NCBI RefSeq assembly: GCF_007280555.1
Contig: NZ_VKDB01000002.1
Location: 124,001-188,000, forward strand
From: Deinococcus detaillensis
Lineage (GTDB): Bacteria > Deinococcota > Deinococci > Deinococcales > Deinococcaceae
Direction: 5' to 3'
Length of the DNA: 64,000 bases
The position numbers were made by a program, and so were the translations under genes. The first letter of the stretch is position 1. Every line of letters begins with the position of its first letter. Shown here piece by piece: positions 32,631-42,111 of the stretch. The notes under the pieces were generated by a model, which worked only from the letters and a program-made list of their open reading frames with translations, was not told the DNA's origin and did not search any database.

Positions 32631-35051
32631 TCAAACGCCCCCTGAACGAGCCATGAACGTTAGGCGCTGCTCTTCGTAATAGGCGATCATATCTTCTTGT
32701 CCAGTGCCGCGTAGTAACTCAAGAGCCTCCTCAATCAGCGGTAGACTTTCCTTTAATTCGCCAAGATTGCCCAGTACCATCGCCAGCGTGTGAATTTCAC
32801 CAGTCAGGCGTGCGTGAATGATGGCATTCTGGTAAGCCTGCTCAGCGGCTTCAACATGCATCAATCTCTGCTCAAGTGCGCCCACGTTATTCCAAGCCAG
32901 TGCTGCTGTCGCCGCTTGTTGCTTAATTTGCGCCAATTGTGCCGCCTGCCGATAAATGTCCAGTGCCTGTTCTGAATCGTTTTGGCGCTCAAGAAGCCAG
33001 CCAATATTGTTCAAAGTCAGGGCATGTGGATGTTTCACCGAGAGCGTTCTGATTTCTTCCATTGTCGTAGTAAGGTCATCAGCAAGTTCGGTCATGGCAA
33101 CAGCTTGCTGACAAAGCACTTTGAGATAGCTTAGCTCATCTCCCAACAGCCGAAATAGGCCACATGCCCGCGAAAAAGCGGCTTTTGCCTGTGTGTACTC
33201 TTGAGCCGACAATGCCAGTGTTCCCAAAACCATATGACCCCGTGCGCGGGTTGCCAGATCGCCAGACAATGCCGTTTGCGCGGCGTCACGGGCTTCTTCT
33301 GTGCGCCCAGTCCGCCACAGCGCCAAACTTCTCACCGCCTGAACCTCCGGCGTCAGCGGCAAGGCGTCCAGCCGTTTCAGCGCTTCCGGCCCGCGTCCCA
33401 GCGTATCTAGGGCGCGGGCGTGCAGCAGCCAAGTTTCGGGCGTTCGGGCGTGGGCAGCCAGAAGTTGCTCGGCCTCGCTTTCCTGTTCAGCATCTAGCAA
33501 AGCTGCCGCGCTGGCCGAAAGCGCCGCTTGAAAGCCCGGCAACTCGCTGGAACCTGTCAGCGTCTGCGCCCGCAAATACAGAGGCAGTGCGTAGGCAGGC
33601 GGTAACTGAGGCGCGAGCAGCATCAGTACCTCGGCTTCCATACTGGGCTGGGACGCCAGCCACTTCAGCACCGTTGGGCGGGCCGCCACCCCAACGCCGC
33701 CACCTTGCCACAGCCCAGCCAAACCGAGTGTTTCTTGAATGTGGGCCAGCACCTCGGGGTCAAGTTGCAGGGCGCGGCGGGTGACCTGCGGGTCAGGCTG
33801 ATCTTGCAGCGCGAGGCAGGCCAGCACCTGACGTACCTGCGGCGACAGCGGCGACAGCAGGGTGGCAAGCGCGTCGGTTAGGGTCTGCCCGTGTTGGGGA
33901 GCGGCCAGCAGCGCCGGAATACCGCCAGTGTGCCGAGCGTCCTCGGCGTTCAGACTCTCCAGCGGTAATGGGCGCAGCAGCAGCTCGCTCAGGCCGCTGC
34001 CGCTGCCGAGTGCCGAGCGCTCACGGCTGCTCAGAATTAGTGGCCCAGCGGCCCGCGACTGGGCCAGGCGCAGCAGCACCCGCCGCGAATCGGCATCGGC
34101 AGCTTCCCAGTCGTCCAGCACCAGCCCTGCCGAGAAGAAGCTGTCCGGCCCCGCGCTCAGCAGGCGCAGCCATCCTTCATCAGTGGTGGGCGCGGCACTT
34201 ATCTGCTTGCCCAGCAGCGGCAGCAGGGTTTGGTAGGGCTGCCCCGACTGCCCCACCAGCAAGGCCGCGCCTGATCTCGCCGCCGCCCTTTGAAGCAGCG
34301 CCGATTTGCCCAGACCGCGAAAACCGCGCACCCACAGCGCTTCTCCGGCGGCCAGCTCCATCAGGCGGGCCAGCTCGCTCGCTCGGCCCAGCAGCGCGGC
34401 CCCGCCCCCACCCACGCTCTGCGGTTCACGCAGGTGCAGGCCGAGCTCCTGCGCTTCGTGGGCCGCTGCCGCCGCCGTCGGATGACCCCCCGCACTCAGC
34501 AGGCCGTGAACTTCGCGCAGCTGGGAGGCAGTCAGGGGAGCCGCGCCGGTGAGCGAGTAGGCCGCTGCCGCCGTCTGAGCGGCCTCGCCCGCATCATTGG
34601 GGGCCTGAGTCCTTGCCCGCCCCAGCAGCGCTTGCCGGTATTCGCCTGCCAGTTGCTCGCGGGTGGTCATCACCCACTCTTCGAGCTCTTCGGCCAAGTC
34701 CGCAAAGCTGAGGTCAACCAAAAACGGCCCTTGATACAGCGCTTGGGCGGCGCTGAAGTCTTGGGCCGTCAAAGCCGCCAAAAAGAGCGGAACATCACTC
34801 TCCAGTTCGGTTCGGATTTGGGTTTCTGAGGCTTCAATCAAGTTCGGCGCAGCTTTGCGCAGTTGCGCGACCGCCACCGACAAGCTGTTGAGCGGATTGG
34901 CAGCGGCGGGCCAAAAAAGCTGTGCGACGCTGCGGCGCGGCTGAACACCCTTCAAACTGAGATACACCAGCAGCAGCAGCGGCTTTTCGCGGCCAAACTT
35001 CAAGCCCACCAAGTCCAGATGACCCAGCGTTTGAAGGTGGTGGCTTGGCAT
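32631..35051 (-). CDS. SARP/BTAD-type transcriptional activator with ATPase-like and TPR regions
   Basis: 806 residues. The first 90 form an OmpR-like winged helix as in SARPs (GHLDLVGLKFGREKPLLLLV, LFWPAAANPLNSLSVAVAQL). A helical bacterial transcriptional activation domain follows to about residue 210. Next comes a P-loop-like segment (GFRGLGKSALLQRAA) within a STAND/AAA-type region. The last 300 residues are TPR-like helical repeats (LNNIGWLLERQNDSEQALDIY). The ATG at 35051 is only 7 nt downstream of a TATACT box, so the mRNA is leaderless. A start at 35075 would precede the promoter and is rejected. Likely targets are the subtilase and PKD lipoprotein that carry CGTTCA arrays. The inducing signal is unknown. 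Confidence 0.85.
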   Translation of the reverse strand: MPSHHLQTLGHLDLVGLKFGREKPLLLLVYLSLKGVQPRRSVAQLFWPAAANPLNSLSVAVAQLRKAAPNLIEASETQIRTELESDVPLFLAALTAQDFSAAQALYQGPFLVDLSFADLAEELEEWVMTTREQLAGEYRQALLGRARTQAPNDAGEAAQTAAAAYSLTGAAPLTASQLREVHGLLSAGGHPTAAAAAHEAQELGLHLREPQSVGGGGAALLGRASELARLMELAAGEALWVRGFRGLGKSALLQRAAARSGAALLVGQSGQPYQTLLPLLGKQISAAPTTDEGWLRLLSAGPDSFFSAGLVLDDWEAADADSRRVLLRLAQSRAAGPLILSSRERSALGSGSGLSELLLRPLPLESLNAEDARHTGGIPALLAAPQHGQTLTDALATLLSPLSPQVRQVLACLALQDQPDPQVTRRALQLDPEVLAHIQETLGLAGLWQGGGVGVAARPTVLKWLASQPSMEAEVLMLLAPQLPPAYALPLYLRAQTLTGSSELPGFQAALSASAAALLDAEQESEAEQLLAAHARTPETWLLHARALDTLGRGPEALKRLDALPLTPEVQAVRSLALWRTGRTEEARDAAQTALSGDLATRARGHMVLGTLALSAQEYTQAKAAFSRACGLFRLLGDELSYLKVLCQQAVAMTELADDLTTTMEEIRTLSVKHPHALTLNNIGWLLERQNDSEQALDIYRQAAQLAQIKQQAATAALAWNNVGALEQRLMHVEAAEQAYQNAIIHARLTGEIHTLAMVLGNLGELKESLPLIEEALELLRGTGQEDMIAYYEEQRLTFMARSGGV
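32632..32659 (-). promoter_or_regulatory. Triple CGTTCA-type repeat, candidate SARP operator 2
   Basis: On the minus strand CGTTCA (32659-32654), CGTTCA (32648-32643) and CGTTTG (32637-32632) follow at an exact 11-nt period, one DNA turn. The intervening bases (GGCT, GGGGG) nearly match operator 1. The array covers the last codons of the regulator gene and lies just before the subtilase gene. Confidence 0.6.
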
Positions 35052-35058
35052 ACCTGCA

Positions 35059-35085
35059 AGTATAGGCTGCCGCACGCCATGTCAA
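35059..35085 (-). promoter_or_regulatory. Promoter TTGACA-N15-TATACT of the SARP-type gene
   Basis: On the minus strand TTGACA (35085-35080) and TATACT (35064-35059) are separated by 15 nt. The -10 box ends 7 nt before the ATG, which places the transcription start at the start codon. Both hexamers are close to the sigma-70 consensus, though the spacer is short. Confidence 0.65.
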
Positions 35086-35185
35086 ACGGGTCGGAGGGCC
35101 TCGTTATCCTGCTCTGACCTCTTCTGCGTAAACCCTCCGGCTTTGCTCAGGTCGGCAGACCCGAGTCGAGTGAGGGGTGGGCACT

Positions 35186-36922
35186 TTACCCCAATTTGAA
35201 CGGCAGATACTTCGGCACCCAGAACTTGCCGCGCACCCGCTCCAACAGCGCTTCGTCGCTGAGATCGCGTACGCCAAATTCGGCGGCCACGCCGTCTTTG
35301 AGGGCCTGTTTAATCACGGCGGCGGCGACTTCTATGCTGGCGGCTGAGAGTTCGGAAACCGGCGGGTAAATCCGTTCTGGATAGTGGCGCTCGGTGTAAG
35401 CGGCCAGCGCGTAGGCGGCTTCCAACACCATTTCGTCGGTGATTTCGCGCACGCGGGCCAGAATGCAGCCGAAGCCCAGCCCCGGGAAAATGAAAGCGTT
35501 GTTGCCCTGCCCGACCGGATACGTCTGTCCATTCAGCTCTACCGGATCAAACGGGCTGCCGGTGGCGACAATCGCCGCGCCGTCGGTCCATTTCAGCACG
35601 TCACTCGGCAGCGCTTCGCAGTTGGCGGTGGGGTTGGAAAGCGGGAAGACCAGGGGGCGCGGGGTGTTGGCGAGGGTCGCCTTGACCACTTCCTCGCTGA
35701 AGGTTCCGGCGATGCCCGATAGCCCGATCAGCACGGTTGCGCCCGCACCCTTTACGGTGGCGAGCAGGTCGGGCGCTTTGCCCTCGTACTCGAAGCCCAG
35801 CGTGGCCGGGTCGTGGGCGTAAGCGCGTTTGTACTCGTCGAGCTTGCGGTCAGACAGCAGCAGGCCGCCGGAATCCAGCACGAACAAGCGGGCGCGGGCC
35901 TCGGCGTCGCTCAGGCCGTCGCGGATCAGGCCGCGCCGCAGGGCGTCGGTGACGCCGATGCCGCCTGCTCCCGCGCCGCTCAGCACGATTTTTTGGTCGC
36001 GCAACCGCTCGCCTTTGATTCGGCAGGCGTTCAGCACGCCGCTGAGTACCACCGCGCCGGTGCCCTGAATGTCGTCGTTGAAGCTCGGCACCACTTTGCG
36101 GTAGCGCTCCAGCACGGTAAAGGCCGCGTCACGCGAGAAATCTTCCCACTGGATGATGGCTTTGGGGTACCTCTCCAAAGTGGCTTCCACGAAGCGGTCG
36201 ACAAAGCGCAGGTACTGCTCGCCGGTCAGCCGCTTGTGTTTGACGCCGAGGTAGGAGGGATCTTCGATCAAATCTTGGCGGCCGGTGCCCACGTCCAGCT
36301 CGACGGGCAAGGTCTTGTCGGGGCCGACGCCGCCTGCGACGGTGTAAAGGCTGAGCTTACCAATGCTGATGGCCATGCCGCCAAAACCCTGATCGCCGAT
36401 GCCCAAAATGGCGCTGGAATCGGTGGCGACAATGATCCGCACGTCGTTGAGCGGCACATTGGTCAGTGCCTGCCCAGCCCGCTCGATGTTGAAGGTGCTG
36501 AGGGTCAGGCCACGCGGCACGCGGTAAATCTGGCTGAACTGCTGCACGGCGAGGCCCACAGTCGGCGTGTAGACAATCGGCAGCATTTCTTCCACGTGCC
36601 TGGAGAGCAGCGCGTAAAACAGCACTTCGTTGCGGTCTTGTACTCCGCGCAAAAAAACGTGCTTTTCCAGCGAGTCTTGTAACTTGGTGTAATCGGCGTA
36701 GAGGCGCGTCACCAGGTCGTCCAGCGAGTCTACCTGCGGCGCGAGGAGGCCGTCTAAGCCCAGCGTCTGGCGCTCCTCACTGGTAAAGGCGGTGCCTTTG
36801 TTGAGCAGCGGAATGCGGGTCAGGTCAAAGCCCAACACCAGCGGATGCAGGTAGCGGTGGCCTGCTTCGTCGCGTCGCACGTCGTAATGGGTGGTCAGAG
36901 GGGTGTTGAGGTTGTGGGTCAT
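35186..36922 (-). CDS. maeA: NAD-type malic enzyme
   Basis: 578 residues from ATG at 36922 (AAAGGAG upstream); an in-frame start 48 nt earlier is less supported. Family blocks: [45 protein letters not shown] with [38 protein letters not shown] (metal site), and [13 protein letters not shown] (dinucleotide fold). NPTANCEAL and [15 protein letters not shown] lie near the end. It converts malate to pyruvate and CO2. As last gene of the allantoin operon it would turn malate made from glyoxylate into pyruvate. Length matches the large bacterial NAD-malic enzyme class. Confidence 0.93.
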   Translation of the reverse strand: MTHNLNTPLTTHYDVRRDEAGHRYLHPLVLGFDLTRIPLLNKGTAFTSEERQTLGLDGLLAPQVDSLDDLVTRLYADYTKLQDSLEKHVFLRGVQDRNEVLFYALLSRHVEEMLPIVYTPTVGLAVQQFSQIYRVPRGLTLSTFNIERAGQALTNVPLNDVRIIVATDSSAILGIGDQGFGGMAISIGKLSLYTVAGGVGPDKTLPVELDVGTGRQDLIEDPSYLGVKHKRLTGEQYLRFVDRFVEATLERYPKAIIQWEDFSRDAAFTVLERYRKVVPSFNDDIQGTGAVVLSGVLNACRIKGERLRDQKIVLSGAGAGGIGVTDALRRGLIRDGLSDAEARARLFVLDSGGLLLSDRKLDEYKRAYAHDPATLGFEYEGKAPDLLATVKGAGATVLIGLSGIAGTFSEEVVKATLANTPRPLVFPLSNPTANCEALPSDVLKWTDGAAIVATGSPFDPVELNGQTYPVGQGNNAFIFPGLGFGCILARVREITDEMVLEAAYALAAYTERHYPERIYPPVSELSAASIEVAAAVIKQALKDGVAAEFGVRDLSDEALLERVRGKFWVPKYLPFKLG

Positions 36923-36985
36923 GTGGCTCCTTTGGTGGGTTGCGGGAAGCGGAAGAATGTGAATGAACAAGGGCCAGCAGGTTTA

Positions 36986-37750
36986 TCAGAGCCCGTTTCC
37001 CACCATCGCCAGCGGGTGCCGGTTCATGTCTTTGTAGAGCAGGTACTTGCTCCAGTCGCGTCCCAGCGCTCCGTACCACTGCGGGCAGTGCGCGGCCATC
37101 CAGATCACGTCTCCTGTTTTGACCGGATAGTAAGCGTCTTGCAGCTTGTAGAGCCCCTCGCCTTCCAGCATCAGCAGCCCGTGTTCCATGTAATGCACTT
37201 CGGTATACGGCAGTGTCGCGCCCGGCGCAAAGCTCATGGTGGAGATCATGAAATCGTGTTTGGCTTCGTCAGGCAGCAGTTTGCGGGCGATCAGGTGGTC
37301 GTCGCCTTCAAATTCAAAACCGGCATTCTCGCGCTCGTTGCCCCAGAAGATTTCGGGTGCGTCCACGCCTGTGCCGGCTTCATACGGCTTTTCAAACACG
37401 GCGAGGCGGGCGGCGGTTTTGGCAGTCAGGGTGTGCTCCAGCCCCGCCGGAACATAGACGTAATCGTATTCCTTGAGACTGCGGGTTTCGCCGTTCACCT
37501 TTGCCTCCACCTCGCCTTCCAGCACGAAGGCAAAGCGCTGATAACCGAGGCTGGACTGCGTGGCCGCCGCGCCTGCGGGCATCTCGGCGCTGAACTGCAC
37601 GAAGCGTGAGCCTTGCCCGATGACGGGCGCGATGTGCAGCACGATGGCGCTGCCCGGCCACTCGCTCAGGCCGGTGCGAACGTGTGTTTCGGGCGTGATG
37701 ACGGCGTGCGAGGGCGCGAGGGCGCTGCGGGTTTGACCGAGGTGTTTCAT
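36986..37750 (-). CDS. allE: (S)-ureidoglycine aminohydrolase
   Basis: 254-residue bicupin protein. The second cupin holds the metal-binding segment [16 protein letters not shown], and the first has LVFEGEVEAK-like strands ([13 protein letters not shown]). The family removes ammonia from (S)-ureidoglycine, the product of allantoate amidohydrolase, giving (S)-ureidoglycolate. AAAGGAG precedes the ATG. It follows allantoinase in the same direction, separated by a copy of the intergenic repeat, and precedes malic enzyme by 63 bp. Confidence 0.9.
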   Translation of the reverse strand: MKHLGQTRSALAPSHAVITPETHVRTGLSEWPGSAIVLHIAPVIGQGSRFVQFSAEMPAGAAATQSSLGYQRFAFVLEGEVEAKVNGETRSLKEYDYVYVPAGLEHTLTAKTAARLAVFEKPYEAGTGVDAPEIFWGNERENAGFEFEGDDHLIARKLLPDEAKHDFMISTMSFAPGATLPYTEVHYMEHGLLMLEGEGLYKLQDAYYPVKTGDVIWMAAHCPQWYGALGRDWSKYLLYKDMNRHPLAMVGNGL

Positions 37751-37777
37751 GTGGCTCCTTTAGAGAGGTGAGGGAAG

Positions 37778-37919
37778 GGCAAGTTCGCTCCGCTCACCAC
37801 CCCCTCTGTCCCTGCGGGACATCTCCCCCTGAAGAGGGAGAGGAAAGATTAGGGGCTTCTTAGCTCCTCCCCCCTTAAGGGGGGAGGCTGGGAGGGGGTG
37901 GTGAGCGCTAGCGATTGCC
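37778..37919. repeat. Intergenic palindromic repeat, copy A (complete, with inverted ends)
   Basis: This roughly 142-bp element lies between allB and allE. Its ends are inverted copies: GGCAA...GCTCACCACCCCCTC on the left, GGGGGTGGTGAGCGCTAGCG...TTGCC on the right. The right half (37862-37919) contains a GC-rich hairpin (CCTCCCCCCTT/AAGGGGGGAGG). It matches copies B and C over about 60 bp in the same orientation. The element resembles a REP/MITE-like or small noncoding repeat of the kind known in Deinococcus genomes. Confidence 0.75.
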
Positions 37920-37920
37920 T

Positions 37921-39270
37921 TTAATTCTTAGACGTTGGCCGCAGCAACTTTCCGCGCACCGAGTTGTCAAAACGGCCCTGCTCGTAGACTTTGCGGCCCC
38001 GCGAGTAGGTGGCCTGCACCAAACCCTTGAATTTTGCGCCGAGGTAAGGGTTTTGTTTCCAGCGATCGTACAACTCGGTCAGCTCAAACTCACGGCTGAG
38101 GTCAATAAGGGAAAAATCAGCGTCCAGGCCGACTTCCAACGCGCCTTTCTGGGCGATGCCAAAACGGTGGGCCGGATTAAGGGCGCTGAGGGCCGCCACC
38201 GCTTCTAATGGCAGGCCGCGCTTGAAGTGCCCGTCCGTCAGCAGCACATTCAACGTGCTCTGAGCGCCGCTGATGCCGCCCCACAGCGCGAAGAAGTTCT
38301 CGCTGGTCTTGCGGTCAGGCGGGGCAGGCGAGTGGTCGGAGCCGACGATGTCGATGTGTCCGGCCAATAGTTCTTCCCACAAGTTACGCTGCACTTCTTG
38401 ACTTCTGAGCGGCGGAGCACATTTGAGTAGCGCTCCCATTTTCTCCACGTCCTCATCGGTGAAGTGCAGGTAATGCGGGCAGGTTTCGATGCTGACGTCC
38501 ACACCCCGCTGCTTGGCCTCGTAAGCCATCGCCACCGCCGCGCCGCTCGACAAGTGAACGAGGTGCAGTTTGGCCCCCAGCTCACCTGCGTACAGGAGCG
38601 CCCGCTGCACCGCTTCCAGCTCGGCCACCACGGGGCGGGTGCCGAGGTAATCGCGGGCCGTATGACCGCCGCCCAAACGCGCCTGCTCGGTGAAGTGGCG
38701 AGTCAAGTTGTCGCTCTCGGCGTGGGTGGCCAGCACCAAATTCAGCCGCGCCGCCGTTTTCAGACCCTCGTACAGCGCCGTGTCGTCCACCGCCGGAAAC
38801 TCGTCCAGGCCGCTGTGCGACATGAAGGCCTTGAAGCCGATCACGCCGCAGTCGGCCAGCTCGTCCATTCGTTCTAGGTTTTGCGGCGTGAGGCCGCCCC
38901 ACAAACCGAAGTCGATCAGCGAGTTTTGCTCGCCGTGTTCGCGCTTGGCATCAAAAGTGGCTTTGTCCAGCACGGGGGGCGAGGAGTTGAGCGGCATGTC
39001 AAAAAAGCTGGTCGCGCCGCCTGCGGCTAAGGCCCGCGTCCCGGTTTCAAAGCCTTCCCAGTGGGTGCGGCCCGGCTCGTTGAGATGCACGTGGGCGTCC
39101 AGCAAGCCGGGGAAGATGTGCAGGCCGGAAGCATTCAGCGATTGGGCCGAGTCGCTGGAAATCTCCTCGGCAATTTCTACGATCTGACCCCCGGACACTG
39201 CAAAATCGGCTTGGCGCGGGCCGTCCGGCGTAACCAGCGTGCCGCCGCGAATGATCAGCTCAAAACTCAT
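37921..39270 (-). CDS. allB: Allantoinase
   Basis: 449 residues of the cyclic amidohydrolase superfamily. Metal ligands are visible in DAHVHLNEPG, the carboxylated lysine in GFKAFM, then THAES, HLVHLSS and GSDHSPAP. LNEPGRTHWEGF and the RKTSENFF region are typical of allantoinases rather than dihydropyrimidinases. It opens the allantoin ring to allantoate. Its ATG overlaps the stop of the upstream amidohydrolase (4-nt overlap), so translation is coupled. A second, dihydropyrimidinase-type relative lies at 56990-58354. Confidence 0.93.
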   Translation of the reverse strand: MSFELIIRGGTLVTPDGPRQADFAVSGGQIVEIAEEISSDSAQSLNASGLHIFPGLLDAHVHLNEPGRTHWEGFETGTRALAAGGATSFFDMPLNSSPPVLDKATFDAKREHGEQNSLIDFGLWGGLTPQNLERMDELADCGVIGFKAFMSHSGLDEFPAVDDTALYEGLKTAARLNLVLATHAESDNLTRHFTEQARLGGGHTARDYLGTRPVVAELEAVQRALLYAGELGAKLHLVHLSSGAAVAMAYEAKQRGVDVSIETCPHYLHFTDEDVEKMGALLKCAPPLRSQEVQRNLWEELLAGHIDIVGSDHSPAPPDRKTSENFFALWGGISGAQSTLNVLLTDGHFKRGLPLEAVAALSALNPAHRFGIAQKGALEVGLDADFSLIDLSREFELTELYDRWKQNPYLGAKFKGLVQATYSRGRKVYEQGRFDNSVRGKLLRPTSKN

Positions 39271-40520
39271 ACGTTTTGCTCCGCCAGCAGGTGCAGGAAG
39301 CGCACGCTGACGCGCAGGGCGTCGGTCACGTCTTCGGGCAAAACCAGCTCATCAGGGTGGTGTGAGAGGGCGTTGGGCGAGCGCACGAACAGCATCGCCG
39401 ACGGCATGTGCGCGGCCATGATCATGGCGTCGTGGCCCGCGCCGCTGACCAGTTCGGGATGAGGAAGCCCCTCGGCTTCGGCGGCGCGGTGCAGTAGCGC
39501 CTTGAAGTCGCCTGACATCGGCGTGGCCTTTTCTTCCATTTTGGGAGTGATGGTGACGGTGACGCCGCGCTCTGCTGAAGCCGTCTCAGCCGTCTCCAGC
39601 AACGCTTTGAGGGCCCCCAGGCGTACCTCGTCGCGGGCGTGGCGGATATCCAGCGTGCAGTTGGCCTCGCCGGGAATCACGTTCATGGCTCCGGGCAGCG
39701 CCTGCATCACGCCTACAGTGGCGACCAATCCGGGCGTGGAGCGGGCCAGGTCCTCGGCGGCCACGGCAAAGCGGGCGGCGGCGGCCAGCGCGTCGCGGCG
39801 CAGGTTCATCGGGGTGGTTCCGGCGTGCGAAGCCTGCCCCACGAAATGCAGGAGCAAGCGGTTCTGGCCCGCGATGCCTTCCACCACACCCAGTGACGCG
39901 CCCTGATCTTGCAAAACTGGCCCCTGCTCGGCGTGGATTTCAAAGTAGCCCAGCGCCGCGCCCTTATACTGGGCCTCAGCCATTTCTTCCACGTTCAGGC
40001 CGTACTCGGTGATGGCGTCGCGCACGCTCTGGCCCGCTGCGTCGCACAGCTCCAGCATGTCGTCTACGGTGCCGACCAGTGCCCGGCTGCCGATAAAGGG
40101 AACGCCGTAGCGCACCCCCTCTTCCTCTGAAAAGCCCATCACTTCCACGGCGTAGGGGAGAGCCTCACCCTTGACTGCTTCCAGCATGGCGTACCCCATC
40201 ACCACGCCCAAAATCCCGTCGTAAGCGCCCGCGTTCGGCACAGTGTCGAGGTGAGAGCCGAGATACAGCGTCCGTGCGTCCGGTGTTGGCCCAGCCAGCC
40301 GTGAACGCAGATTCCCGGCGGCGTCCTCGTAGGTGGTCATGCCCAGTTCGTCGGCCCAGTGGGTCAGGTACTCATGCACTTGATGGGTGGTGGGACACAG
40401 AAAGGGGCGGTTGGTTTCGCCCTCGACTTCGGTGTAGCAGGCCAGCGCGGCGCAGGCGTCCATAATTTTGGTGGTCAGCGTTTGCCATCTGGTATCGGTC
40501 AGCGGAGCGTCGGCGGTCAT
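39267..40520 (-). CDS. allC: Allantoate amidohydrolase (M20 family)
   Basis: 417 residues from ATG at 40520, which overlaps the stop of the upstream gene (ATGA). An in-frame start 75 nt earlier would lie inside that gene. M20/AllC signatures: LGSHLDTVPNAGAYDGILGV (first metal ligands), FSEEEGVRYGVPFIGSRAL, YFEIHAEQGPVL, GQASHAGTTPMNLRRDAL, and SGAGHDAMIMA near the end. It hydrolyses allantoate to ureidoglycine, CO2 and ammonia. Position directly before allB supports AllC over other N-carbamoyl amidohydrolases. A paralogue at 50351-51610 sits in the pyrimidine operon. Confidence 0.9.
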   Translation of the reverse strand: MTADAPLTDTRWQTLTTKIMDACAALACYTEVEGETNRPFLCPTTHQVHEYLTHWADELGMTTYEDAAGNLRSRLAGPTPDARTLYLGSHLDTVPNAGAYDGILGVVMGYAMLEAVKGEALPYAVEVMGFSEEEGVRYGVPFIGSRALVGTVDDMLELCDAAGQSVRDAITEYGLNVEEMAEAQYKGAALGYFEIHAEQGPVLQDQGASLGVVEGIAGQNRLLLHFVGQASHAGTTPMNLRRDALAAAARFAVAAEDLARSTPGLVATVGVMQALPGAMNVIPGEANCTLDIRHARDEVRLGALKALLETAETASAERGVTVTITPKMEEKATPMSGDFKALLHRAAEAEGLPHPELVSGAGHDAMIMAAHMPSAMLFVRSPNALSHHPDELVLPEDVTDALRVSVRFLHLLAEQNV

Positions 40521-41956
40521 ACGGGCATCTCCTGAGTGGGAAGTGGCTCCCGAGCAGCGAGCTGCTGAGCAAAGCGCGGAAAATAAGCTGGACACGTTTC
40601 TGCCAGCACCAGAGCGTCGAGCAACTGGGCTTCGGGCGTGTCGTCGGCTCTGAGGGCGCGGCGCTCAGTCCGGTAACGGTCAGGGGTCAAGAATGCATCA
40701 CTGCTCAATTGTGCAGCGCAGCTCACCCATTGCCACACCTGAGCGCGGGCGAGTTCGGCGGTGGCAGTGTCTTCGATGCGTCCGTTTCTGACCACCACGC
40801 CTTGTCCGGCGTACCACGCTTCAAATACGTCCAGCGCCAGGCCGATGGTGTCTTGCAGCACGTCCAGCGGCAGCGGCTGAGGCGCAGGCAGGTCGAGTAA
40901 GCGCTTCAAGGTATGCTCCACAGGCTCGGCAGACAGGGGCGCGGGCGCTTCACCGTCAAACCCGGCCCGCACGTCGCCCAGCAGCATCGGCAGTCCGGCC
41001 CAGGCTGCCGTGAATCCCTGCTGGGCCTCGCGGCGTTTGTCAGCCTGCACCAGGTCTAACGCAGGTTGCGGGTTAGCAGCATCGGGGGCTACCGCCGCGC
41101 TGCCGCCAATCGCCTGTGCGCCGCGCCGCTGGGCCACCCGCAAGAGGGCTTCGGCGTAGGCCCGCATGGCGTCCACGTCCATGGTCAAATCACTGCGGGG
41201 CGGTACGGCTCCACGCTGACTGCCCACCGCTTTGATGAGGCTGAACACGTAATCCCAGCGCCCGGCATTTAGCCCGAAGGCCCGACCTCTCAGCGCGTAC
41301 AGCAGCGCGTCGGCGTGCTGGACGGCCAGAAAGGTTTCAATTTGAATGCAAACTTTAATGGTATTCGGCGCTAAGCCCAGTTCGCGTTCAGCCAAACTCA
41401 GCGCGTCGTCCCAGAGCTGCGCTTCCGCTACGGTTTCCAGCTTGGGAACATAAATATGAATGGGTTGCTCAGGCCGCGCCGCCAGAATGACCGCCAGATC
41501 GGTGAAGGCGGCGATAGCAGGACCACCAAAGTCGAGGTGCTGTTCGACGGCGTAGAAGGCGCGGGGCCGGGCCAGCAGGGGTTTATCCGACGCGGCAGCG
41601 CGGGGCAGAGCGTCGTAAGCGGCCTGCACATTCGCCAATGTGGGCGTGAAGGTATCGTCAAAGTCGATCACCAGCGCGTCGGCGTCGGAACTCAGGGCGT
41701 TGTTGAGCGCAGCCAGATCGGAGGCTTCCACGATCAGCTCGGCGCGGCGGCCTATCAGGTCAACCGGAACGGGCGCGGCCTGATACTCCGGCGTCGGCTG
41801 AGGAGGCGTTGACGCGCCCGGTAAGGCTTCCCAGCGCCCGCGAAAAGCAGTATGAAGGGTCTGGGCCAGTCGCCGCGCCGCCGCAGCCAGGATGAGCGTT
41901 TGACCGGCTTGGGTGTCGGCGCTTTTAGAGGCGTTTTTTACGGTGGGCTGAGTCAA
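40517..41956 (-). CDS. Malate-synthase-like paralogue
   Basis: 479 residues from a TTG at 41956 that follows GAAGGAG. An in-frame start at 42001 would include the ribosome site and is rejected. The fold is malate synthase: LIVEASDL, ALVIDFDDTFTPT, LLARPRAFY, IHIYVPKLET, CIQIETFLAV, FGLNAGRWDYVFSLIK and RIEDTATAELARAQVWQW. The catalytic Arg (RPR), Glu/Asp metal ligands and Asp (EDTATAE) are retained. It is clearly diverged from the conventional enzyme at 47555-49138. It is the first gene of the leftward allantoin operon and could condense glyoxylate with acetyl-CoA or with another acyl-CoA. Confidence 0.8.
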   Translation of the reverse strand: MTQPTVKNASKSADTQAGQTLILAAAARRLAQTLHTAFRGRWEALPGASTPPQPTPEYQAAPVPVDLIGRRAELIVEASDLAALNNALSSDADALVIDFDDTFTPTLANVQAAYDALPRAAASDKPLLARPRAFYAVEQHLDFGGPAIAAFTDLAVILAARPEQPIHIYVPKLETVAEAQLWDDALSLAERELGLAPNTIKVCIQIETFLAVQHADALLYALRGRAFGLNAGRWDYVFSLIKAVGSQRGAVPPRSDLTMDVDAMRAYAEALLRVAQRRGAQAIGGSAAVAPDAANPQPALDLVQADKRREAQQGFTAAWAGLPMLLGDVRAGFDGEAPAPLSAEPVEHTLKRLLDLPAPQPLPLDVLQDTIGLALDVFEAWYAGQGVVVRNGRIEDTATAELARAQVWQWVSCAAQLSSDAFLTPDRYRTERRALRADDTPEAQLLDALVLAETCPAYFPRFAQQLAAREPLPTQEMPV

Positions 41957-42012
41957 AATCTCTCCTTCGTTGCTTAAAGGGTAACGCCAAAAGCAGCGCA
42001 CTCGCTTAATTG

Positions 42013-42026
42013 CTTAGCCGTCTAGA
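42013..42026. promoter_or_regulatory. Operator-like site 1 in the divergent glyoxylate promoter
   Basis: CTTAGCCGTCTAGA matches the CTTAGTCGTCTAAG site at 42129 in 11 of 14 positions. It lies 57 bp before the TTG of the leftward operon. A pair of such sites flanking a divergent promoter suggests one regulator for both arms. The IclR protein encoded at 49153 is the obvious candidate. Confidence 0.45.
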
Positions 42027-42111
42027 TATCTCCATCAAAGCATCTGGGCGCGGGACTGTCAAACTCAATCGGAACGGCGGTCAATTTCCGTAGAATGAAA
42101 AATGTCTTTCA

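Noticed and set aside
31430..32656. 408-residue plus-strand frame opposite the subtilase
   Set aside because: Antisense to a protease with an intact catalytic triad; no motif of its own.
35052..35075. 24-nt longer N-terminus for the SARP-type regulator
   Set aside because: The extension contains the TATACT -10 box, so it would not be in the mRNA.
35813..36682. 289-residue plus-strand frame opposite malic enzyme
   Set aside because: Antisense shadow; malic enzyme blocks are complete on the minus strand.
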